The translations under genes were made by a program, and so were the position numbers. A model generated the notes under the pieces. That model saw nothing but the letters and a program-made list of their open reading frames with translations, was not told the DNA's origin and made no database searches. Positions 1 through 4,058 of a stretch of DNA of 5,516 nucleotides are shown here, piece after piece. Every line of letters begins with the position of its first letter. The first letter of the stretch is position 1. This DNA is from AVCC01 sp039920865 (GTDB taxonomy: Bacteria; Pseudomonadota; Gammaproteobacteria; Burkholderiales; Burkholderiaceae_D), in contig JBDSCZ010000391.1 of assembly GCA_039920865.1 (NCBI GenBank), forward strand, positions 1-5,516. The letters are read 5' to 3'.

Positions 1-442
1 TTGATCTATCCCAACCGGTGCGAAATTTCAACGTCACCGGCACATCCACCGCGGACACCACCGCATCCAGGATTCGGCCGACCAATTGTTCGTTCTGCAA
101 CAGTGCGGAGCCGCACCAGCTATTGCAGACCTTTTTCACCGGACAACCCATGTTGATATCGATGATCTGCGCCCCGCGTTCGACATTGAACCGGGCACAA
201 TCGGCCAGCATGGTCGGATCTGCACCGGCGATCTGCACCGCTTTCGGCTCCATTTCGCCGGCGTGATTGATGCGGCGCGACGACTTTTCAGTCTGCCACA
301 GCTTCGGATTGGAAGCTGCCATCTCGGACACCGCATAACCGGCACCGAGCTCCTTGCATAACTGGCGAAACGGCCGATCGGTCACGCCTGCCATCGGTGC
401 GACGAATACGTTGTTGCGCAGTAAATAAGGGCCGAGTTGCAC
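1..442 (-). CDS. dusB: tRNA-dihydrouridine synthase B (partial, N-terminal 147 residues)
   Basis: Dus enzymes use FMN and NADPH to reduce uridine to dihydrouridine in the D-loop of tRNA, in the cytoplasm. Reading the reverse strand from position 442 gives an uninterrupted frame of 147 codons that runs off the window at base 1, so the C-terminal half is missing. Visible family features are the FMN-barrel opening APMAGVTDRPFR (residues 15-26), VSEM (38-41), VQIAG (69-73), and DINMGCPVKKV (95-105) with the expected catalytic cysteine at residue 100, then GSALLQ and PVTLKFRTGW (135-144). The GTG at 442 is chosen because it puts the cysteine at 100, the number I recall for E. coli DusB. No in-frame ATG lies between it and the TAG stop at 473-475, and no clear ribosome binding site precedes it. 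An extra cysteine at 110 (with C106) sits near the catalytic loop. The DusB family assignment is secure; the start is less so. fis would be expected next, outside the window. Confidence 0.93.
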   Translation of the reverse strand, partial: MQLGPYLLRNNVFVAPMAGVTDRPFRQLCKELGAGYAVSEMAASNPKLWQTEKSSRRINHAGEMEPKAVQIAGADPTMLADCARFNVERGAQIIDINMGCPVKKVCNSWCGSALLQNEQLVGRILDAVVSAVDVPVTLKFRTGWDRS

Positions 443-474
443 GATGGGCGATATGGAAAGGTTGGGGGGAGGCT

Positions 475-480
475 ATTTTA
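475..480 (-). promoter_or_regulatory. Possible -10 element for dusB
   Basis: On the minus strand the hexamer TAAAAT (5 of 6 to TATAAT) lies 32 bases before the proposed dusB GTG. It is followed by a C-rich stretch (AGCCTCCCCCC), which resembles the GC-rich discriminators of growth-rate-controlled promoters. No good -35 is present at 17 bases. The hexamer directly abuts the outer end of the inverted repeat at 481-502. The assignment is inference from position and sequence only. Confidence 0.25.
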
Positions 481-521
481 GCAGCCTGTCGGACTTAGGA
501 ATAATCGGCTGCAAAATACCT

Positions 522-544
522 GAACGGTCCATTTTTCACCGTTC
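522..544. repeat. Hairpin-forming inverted repeat, 7-base stem
   Basis: GAACGGT (522-528) and ACCGTTC (538-544) are perfect reverse complements around a 9-base loop. Neither side is followed directly by a T tract, so it is not a standard intrinsic terminator. It lies inside the larger 481-641 inverted-repeat segment. Confidence 0.5.
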
Positions 545-549
545 TCCTG

Positions 550-569
550 GTCAATAGCGCGCTATTGAC
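550..569. repeat. Perfect 20-base palindrome (operator-like)
   Basis: The half-site GTCAATAGCG is followed immediately by its exact reverse complement with no spacer, giving complete dyad symmetry over 20 bases. With no loop it is a poor RNA hairpin but the right shape for a dimeric DNA-binding protein. It also sits almost at the centre of the 481-641 inverted-repeat segment, so it may be simply the core of that element. It lies 108 bases upstream of the proposed dusB start. Confidence 0.6.
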
Positions 570-676
570 ACTGCGAAACCAGCAAAATCCGTCTTCGCCC
601 AGCTCTTTTTTCGCTTCGAATCCCTACGTCCGACAGGATGCCATCCAAATTCTTCTTGCAAACCATGCCTGTAAAT

Positions 677-1351
677 TCAGGGCACCCGCTGATCGACCTC
701 GTCCAACGCCATCGCATCCAGGTGCGCAACTTCGCCCCATGACACCAACCGCAGCGTATCGCCTTCCAACCGCAAGCGGTTGACGCTGGCGTTCAGAACC
801 GGAAAATCGCGCGGCGTCGAAAGCGGCAGCCCCAGAGCGGCGCGGTACGCGCATTCCAGCACGCCGCCGTGCGCCACCAGCGCGATTTTCTGCCCCGGAT
901 ACTCACGCGCCAAATGCAATATGGTAGCCACGCTGCGCGTATAAAAATTACGAAAACTCTCACCGATGCGCTCGCCCGGCGGAAACACCGCATCAATATC
1001 GCGTGCTTGCCAGGCAGCAAAAGCAGCCGGATAGCGCTGGCCGATCTCACCGTAGTACAAGCCTTCGAACGCGCCGTAACAGCGTTCGCGCAAGCCGGAG
1101 TCGACCATCACATTCTGCGCTCCCGCCTGAGTCTGCCGCACGGCGAGCGCCTGCGCGGTTTGCTGCGCCCGCTGCAAGTCGCTGCTGATGATGGCCGCCA
1201 GCGGTTCGGCGCGCAATGCCTGCCCCAAGGCATCGGCTTGCACTTGTCCTTGGACATTGAGCGCAATATCGCAATGCCCCTGCAGGCGCTTGCCGGCATT
1301 CCAGGCGGTTTCACCGTGCCGGATCAACAGTATTTCGGTGCTCTTGCGCAT
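677..1351 (-). CDS. Histidine phosphatase family protein (phosphoglycerate mutase-like)
   Basis: This 224-residue cytoplasmic protein belongs to the histidine phosphatase superfamily, in which a histidine is transiently phosphorylated during phosphoryl transfer or hydrolysis. The signature LLIRHGETAWN lies at residues 8-18, with the presumed phospho-acceptor H12 flanked by R11. S57 and R61 of SSDLQRA, the acidic E89 in LRERCYGAFEG, and the second histidine H161 in LVAHGG complete the expected active site. Length fits small cofactor-independent members such as GpmB, PhoE-like or CobC-like enzymes. No cobalamin genes are nearby, so the substrate cannot be named. The ATG at 1351 is preceded by GAGG at 1357-1360, five bases away; this site overlaps the stop codon of the upstream PEBP gene, so the two genes are probably co-transcribed and translationally coupled. 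Family assignment is firm; a true glycolytic mutase role is unlikely but not excluded. Confidence 0.93.
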   Translation of the reverse strand: MRKSTEILLIRHGETAWNAGKRLQGHCDIALNVQGQVQADALGQALRAEPLAAIISSDLQRAQQTAQALAVRQTQAGAQNVMVDSGLRERCYGAFEGLYYGEIGQRYPAAFAAWQARDIDAVFPPGERIGESFRNFYTRSVATILHLAREYPGQKIALVAHGGVLECAYRAALGLPLSTPRDFPVLNASVNRLRLEGDTLRLVSWGEVAHLDAMALDEVDQRVP

Positions 1352-1359
1352 TAATACCT

Positions 1360-2007
1360 CTATTCTGCCTGCCCGAACTGCTGCGCCAGCTTCGGCGAAA
1401 GCGTGTAGCTGCTGCTGATACTGGCCTGCGCCAGAACATGCCCCGCCACTGCCGCCAGAGCTTGCTGCGCGGTAAAGCTACCTTCGACCGGCAGGTGGGC
1501 CAGGTCCAGCGCATACAGGGTGAAGGTATAGCGATGCACAATCGAATCGTTCCACGGCGGGCATGGACCGTCGTAACCGTAATAGTCGCCCGACATATCC
1601 TGATCGGCGGCGAACCAGCCAGTGTAATCATTGATGCCCTGACGCGCGCCGCGCAATGCTTCCGGCCCCGGCTTGCCGCGCGCCAGAACGCCGTCGCAGA
1701 ATTCGCCCTCGGCAATCGCCAGCATCTCCGGCGGCAGGTCGACCAGAGTCCAGTGGAAGAAGTCGATCCGAGCCAGATCGGACGGGACCTCCCGTTCCAA
1801 CTGATTCACATCATCGCCTTGCGACGGCGCATCGCTGTCATGGCAGATCAGCACCAGCGACTGGGTTCCGGGCGGCACATCGCGCCAACCCAGATGCGGG
1901 TTTTTATTGTCCGACAAGACAACATGCGCTCGGGGATCCATTTTGCAAAATGCAAATTTAGCAGGAATGGCGCCACCGTCCTTGAATGAATCGCTCCAGA
2001 ATTGCAT
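1360..2007 (-). CDS. YbhB/YbcL family Raf kinase inhibitor-like protein (PEBP)
   Basis: This 215-residue protein belongs to the phosphatidylethanolamine-binding protein family, whose bacterial members bind small anionic ligands but mostly have no settled role. Key features are the ligand-pocket motif HDSDAP (residues 56-61), the histidine of FFHWTLVDLP (H85), GYDGPCPP (144-151) and HRYTFTLYALD (158-168). An insertion between the first two motifs, around residues 62-82 and rich in charged residues, makes it longer than the compact E. coli YbhB. No signal peptide is seen, so it is probably cytoplasmic. A GTG two codons upstream (2013) keeps the frame open, but ATG at 2007 is preferred because AAAGGAG lies five bases before it. 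The stop TAG overlaps the ribosome binding site of the phosphatase gene, 8 bases upstream of its start. Membership is firm; the physiological role is unknown. Confidence 0.92.
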   Translation of the reverse strand: MQFWSDSFKDGGAIPAKFAFCKMDPRAHVVLSDNKNPHLGWRDVPPGTQSLVLICHDSDAPSQGDDVNQLEREVPSDLARIDFFHWTLVDLPPEMLAIAEGEFCDGVLARGKPGPEALRGARQGINDYTGWFAADQDMSGDYYGYDGPCPPWNDSIVHRYTFTLYALDLAHLPVEGSFTAQQALAAVAGHVLAQASISSSYTLSPKLAQQFGQAE

Positions 2008-2012
2008 GATCA

Positions 2013-2019
2013 CTCCTTT
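2013..2019 (-). promoter_or_regulatory. Ribosome binding site deciding the PEBP start
   Basis: AAAGGAG on the minus strand is a near-ideal Shine-Dalgarno sequence with a five-base spacer to ATG at 2007. The alternative in-frame GTG at 2011-2013 overlaps this site and so cannot use it. Confidence 0.8.
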
Positions 2020-2034
2020 GTTATCGCGTTAATC

Positions 2035-2054
2035 GGACTATTCCGGACTATTCC
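2035..2054. repeat. Two tandem copies of a 10-base unit in the PEBP upstream region
   Basis: GGACTATTCC occurs twice head to tail with no mismatch and no spacer. The 10-base period is close to one DNA helical turn, so both copies face the same side of the helix. It lies between the putative promoter and the ribosome binding site of the PEBP gene. It may be a binding site for a regulator or only a small duplication. Confidence 0.6.
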
Positions 2055-2071
2055 GTCTCTCATCAACATAC

Positions 2072-2100
2072 CATATACTGTATTTTATTTATCGCATTAA
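2072..2100 (-). promoter_or_regulatory. Possible sigma-70-like promoter for the PEBP-phosphatase pair
   Basis: On the minus strand TTAATG (2095-2100) and TATATG (2072-2077) are separated by exactly 17 bases in an AT-rich stretch, ahead of the PEBP gene. Both hexamers are poor to moderate matches. A second -10-like hexamer, TATGTT, lies at 2066-2071. Position is sensible, because the gap of 156 bases after dtd suggests a separate transcript, but the assignment is inference. Confidence 0.3.
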
Positions 2101-2132
2101 AATGCTGCGAAAACACCGGTATTTTCAGGCAT
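2101..2132 (-). terminator. Possible intrinsic terminator after tyrS-dtd
   Basis: Just over 30 bases beyond the dtd stop, the minus-strand transcript can pair GAAAAUA with UGUUUUC around a CCGG loop (2109-2126, one G-U pair). Outer AUGC/GCAU arms can extend the stem imperfectly. A short run of four U follows. The stem is AU-rich and the U run short, so termination would be modest. The same bases read as an imperfect palindrome centred on ACCGGT at 2115-2120 and might instead be a protein-binding site. Confidence 0.35.
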
Positions 2133-2163
2133 ACCCACCAAAAATAGATCCACAGCAAAATCT

Positions 2164-2613
2164 TCAGGCGACTGGCTTTTGCTGCAGCCAGAACGTTACC
2201 GGTCCGTCATTGGTCAGTGCAACCTGCATGTCGGCACCGAAACGCCCGCTTTCCACCAGCGGATGCCGCAAGCGCGCCTGCGCCACGAAATAATCGAACA
2301 GTCGCCGGGCTTGCTCCGGCGGTGCCGCGGGTGTAAACGACGGCCTGGTGCCGGACTTGGTGTCGGCTGCCAGCGTGAATTGCGGCACCAGCAACAAGCC
2401 GCCCTGCACTTGCGCCACGCTCCGGTTCATCTTGCCAGCGTCGTCGGGAAACACCCGGTAAGCGAGCAATTTGGCCAGCAGCGCATCGGCTTGCCTGACG
2501 CTATCGCCGCGCTCGGCGCACAGCAACACCATCAGACCGGCATCGATGGCGCCGACAGTAGCCCGCTCCACCACCACGCTGGCATGCGACACCCGCTGCA
2601 ACAATGCGATCAT
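2164..2613 (-). CDS. dtd: D-aminoacyl-tRNA deacylase
   Basis: DTD hydrolyses the ester bond of D-aminoacyl-tRNAs (classically D-Tyr-tRNA), and also Gly-tRNA(Ala), recycling tRNA and keeping D-residues out of proteins. The 149-residue length is typical and the whole chain aligns by eye: MIALLQRVSHASV at the N-terminus, GLMVLLCAERGD (26-37), YRVFPDDAGKMN (52-63), PQFTLAADTKSGTRPSF (77-93), FGADMQV (125-131) and the chiral-selector motif NDGPVT (135-140) with the Gly-cisPro pair G137-P138. The other family motif, SQxxL, reads PQFTL here, so the usual serine 77 is proline; T80 is retained. The ATG at 2613 lies 17 bases after the tyrS stop on the same strand, so co-transcription is likely. This pairing fits the function, since TyrRS is a known source of D-Tyr-tRNA. 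The ribosome binding site is weak. Confidence 0.95.
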   Translation of the reverse strand: MIALLQRVSHASVVVERATVGAIDAGLMVLLCAERGDSVRQADALLAKLLAYRVFPDDAGKMNRSVAQVQGGLLLVPQFTLAADTKSGTRPSFTPAAPPEQARRLFDYFVAQARLRHPLVESGRFGADMQVALTNDGPVTFWLQQKPVA

Positions 2614-2630
2614 CCCGGCACCCGCACCCT

Positions 2631-3914
2631 TTACGCCGCCAGCGTGACGCGGGCAAACTTGCGCTTGCCGACCTGCAGCACCATGGTGCCAGCTTCCACT
2701 TTCAAGCCTTTGTCGGAAATCATGTTGCCGTCAATCCGCACCCCGCCCTGCTCGACCATGCGCAGCGCCTCCGAGCTCGAGGCGCACAGATTGGCCTGTT
2801 TCAGCAACTGGCCGATACCCAGTGGCGCTCCGCGCAGTGCCAGTTCCGGAATGTCGTCCGGTATGCCGCCCTTCGAGCGATTAACGAAATCGGCCAGCGC
2901 ATCAACCGCCGCCTGCGCCGAATGGAAGCGCGCGACGATTTCCTGCGCCAGCGCTACCTTCACATCGCGCGGGTTCTTGCCGGCCTCGACCTCGGTCCTG
3001 AAACCGGCAATTTCAGCCAGCGAGCGAAACGACAGCAGCTCGTAATAACGCCACATCATCAGATCGGAAATGCTCATCAGCTTGGCGAACATGGTGTTGG
3101 CCGGTTCGGTGATGCCGATATAGTTATTCTTCGACTTCGACATCTTTTCGATGCCGTCCAGCCCTTCCAGTAGCGGCATGGTCAGGATGCACTGCGGTTC
3201 CTGGCCGTAATCCTTTTGCAACTCGCGCCCGACCAGAAGGTTGAATTTCTGGTCGGTGCCGCCGAGTTCGAGATCGCTCTTCAACGCGACCGAATCGTAA
3301 CCCTGCATCAGCGGATACAGGAATTCATGCACCGAAATCGGCGTATTGGCCTTGAAACGCTTGTTGAAATCGTCACGCTCCATCATGCGCGCCACCGTCG
3401 AATGCGAGGCCAGCTCGATCATCCCGCGCGCCCCCAGCGGATCACACCATTCCGAGTTATAGCGGATTTCGGTTTTTTCGGCATCCAGTACCAGACTGGC
3501 CTGCTTGAAATAGGTCATCGCATTCTGTTCGATCTGCTCTTTAGTCAGCGGCGGGCGCGTTACGTTGCGCCCGGACGGGTCGCCGATCATCGAGGTGAAG
3601 TCGCCGATCAAGAAGATCACGTTATGGCCCAGGTCCTGCAACTGGCGCATCTTGTTCAGTACCACGGTATGACCGAGATGCAGGTCGGGCGCGGTCGGGT
3701 CGAGCCCGAGCTTGATGCGTAGCGGTATCCCGCTGCGTTCGGCACGCGCCAGTTTCTGCGCAAACTCGGCCTCGATCAACAGTTCGTCGGCGCCGCGCAA
3801 GGTAATGGCAAGCGCCTGTTGCACCTGATCCGACAGTGGCGGGATTGTGCCCGGCACAGTTGCTGCGCGATCGGCTGTGGCTGGGACTGCGGCTAATGGT
3901 GATTGAGCGTCCAT
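2631..3914 (-). CDS. tyrS: Tyrosyl-tRNA synthetase (KMSKS type)
   Basis: This enzyme activates tyrosine with ATP and charges tRNA(Tyr) in the cytoplasm. The 427-residue chain shows the class I signature HLGH at 79-82 within LGLDPTAPDLHLGHTVVLNK, then IGDFTSMIGDPSGRN (103-117), the tyrosine/tRNA-site segment LELGGTDQKFN (215-225), and the second signature KMSKS at 257-261. A C-terminal S4 RNA-binding domain spans about 362-425 (from APLGIGQLLK to KRKFARVTL). KMSKS rather than KFGKT places it in the second bacterial TyrRS group, not the E. coli-like group. About 25 residues before LSDQVQQAL are Ala/Pro-rich and look like a short non-conserved extension. ATG at 3914 is the only ATG before the conserved core; its ribosome binding site is poor and the leader AT-rich. 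It heads the tyrS-dtd unit and is divergent from the M23 gene. Confidence 0.97.
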   Translation of the reverse strand: MDAQSPLAAVPATADRAATVPGTIPPLSDQVQQALAITLRGADELLIEAEFAQKLARAERSGIPLRIKLGLDPTAPDLHLGHTVVLNKMRQLQDLGHNVIFLIGDFTSMIGDPSGRNVTRPPLTKEQIEQNAMTYFKQASLVLDAEKTEIRYNSEWCDPLGARGMIELASHSTVARMMERDDFNKRFKANTPISVHEFLYPLMQGYDSVALKSDLELGGTDQKFNLLVGRELQKDYGQEPQCILTMPLLEGLDGIEKMSKSKNNYIGITEPANTMFAKLMSISDLMMWRYYELLSFRSLAEIAGFRTEVEAGKNPRDVKVALAQEIVARFHSAQAAVDALADFVNRSKGGIPDDIPELALRGAPLGIGQLLKQANLCASSSEALRMVEQGGVRIDGNMISDKGLKVEAGTMVLQVGKRKFARVTLAA

Positions 3915-3962
3915 GTTTTTAACTTTATTTAACTTTTAAAAGGCTAATTGGTGCTTGCGACT

Positions 3963-3971
3963 TGTTATAAT
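3963..3971 (+). promoter_or_regulatory. Extended -10 promoter for the M23 peptidase gene
   Basis: TGTTATAAT contains a perfect TATAAT (3966-3971) with the TGn extension that can compensate for a weak -35; no good -35 is seen at 16-18 bases. The upstream bases 3915-3940 are almost pure A/T and could act as an UP-like element. Transcription would begin near 3977, leaving a leader of about 80 bases. The core TTATAA is self-complementary, and the minus strand reads TATAAC here, so it might also serve tyrS in the opposite direction; that part is speculative. Confidence 0.6.
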
Positions 3972-3973
3972 GC

Positions 3974-4003
3974 TTGACTATTCTCCACATTGCCGATAGT
4001 CAA
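3974..4003. repeat. 8-base inverted repeat in the tyrS/M23 divergent region
   Basis: TTGACTAT (3974-3981) and ATAGTCAA (3996-4003) are perfect reverse complements separated by 14 bases, so the half-site centres are 22 bases (two helical turns) apart. The left arm covers the expected start of M23 transcription. It could be an operator for a dimer or tetramer, or a hairpin at the 5' end of the M23 transcript. No T tract follows directly, so a terminator is unlikely. Confidence 0.55.
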
Positions 4004-4058
4004 TATAAAAACAATAAGAAAACCTATTCGCACGAAACGACAAATTTTAACTGATTGC

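Larger units (their letters stand above)
481..641. repeat. 161-base element bounded by 22-base inverted repeats (MITE-like or long degenerate palindrome)
   Basis: Bases 481-502 and the reverse complement of 620-641 match at 19 of 22 positions, with the core CCTGTCGGAC identical in both arms. The midpoint of the arms is 561, and a perfect 20-base palindrome lies at 550-569 (midpoint 559.5), so the whole segment is roughly symmetrical. The inner flanks of the palindrome look only loosely similar between arms. I see no obvious target-site duplication in the bases just outside (ctatttta on the left, catccaaa on the right). It fills most of the gap between the phosphatase stop and the dusB start and carries no credible gene. 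It could be a remnant of a small non-autonomous mobile element, a dispersed intergenic repeat, or a structured terminator region. The repeat itself is seen directly; its nature is inferred. Confidence 0.6.

Noticed and set aside
18..361. Plus-strand open frames over the left edge
   Set aside because: They are antisense to dusB, whose FMN-binding and catalytic cysteine motifs are clear on the minus strand.
565..783. 72-codon plus-strand frame spanning the intergenic element and the phosphatase 3' end
   Set aside because: No ribosome binding site or recognisable protein; it runs through the inverted repeat and antisense to a real gene.
869..1989. Plus-strand open frames at 869-1354 and 1438-1989
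   Set aside because: Both are opposite the phosphatase and PEBP genes, whose motifs are unmistakable on the minus strand. The plus-strand products show no family features.
2179..3045. 288-codon plus-strand open frame antisense to dtd and tyrS
   Set aside because: It lies opposite two clearly recognised conserved genes and spans their junction; its translation is rich in His, Arg and Gln with no recognisable domain, as expected of an antisense frame in GC-rich DNA.
3216..3722. 168-codon plus-strand open frame inside tyrS
   Set aside because: It is antisense to the catalytic core of TyrRS and shows no domain or credible start signal.
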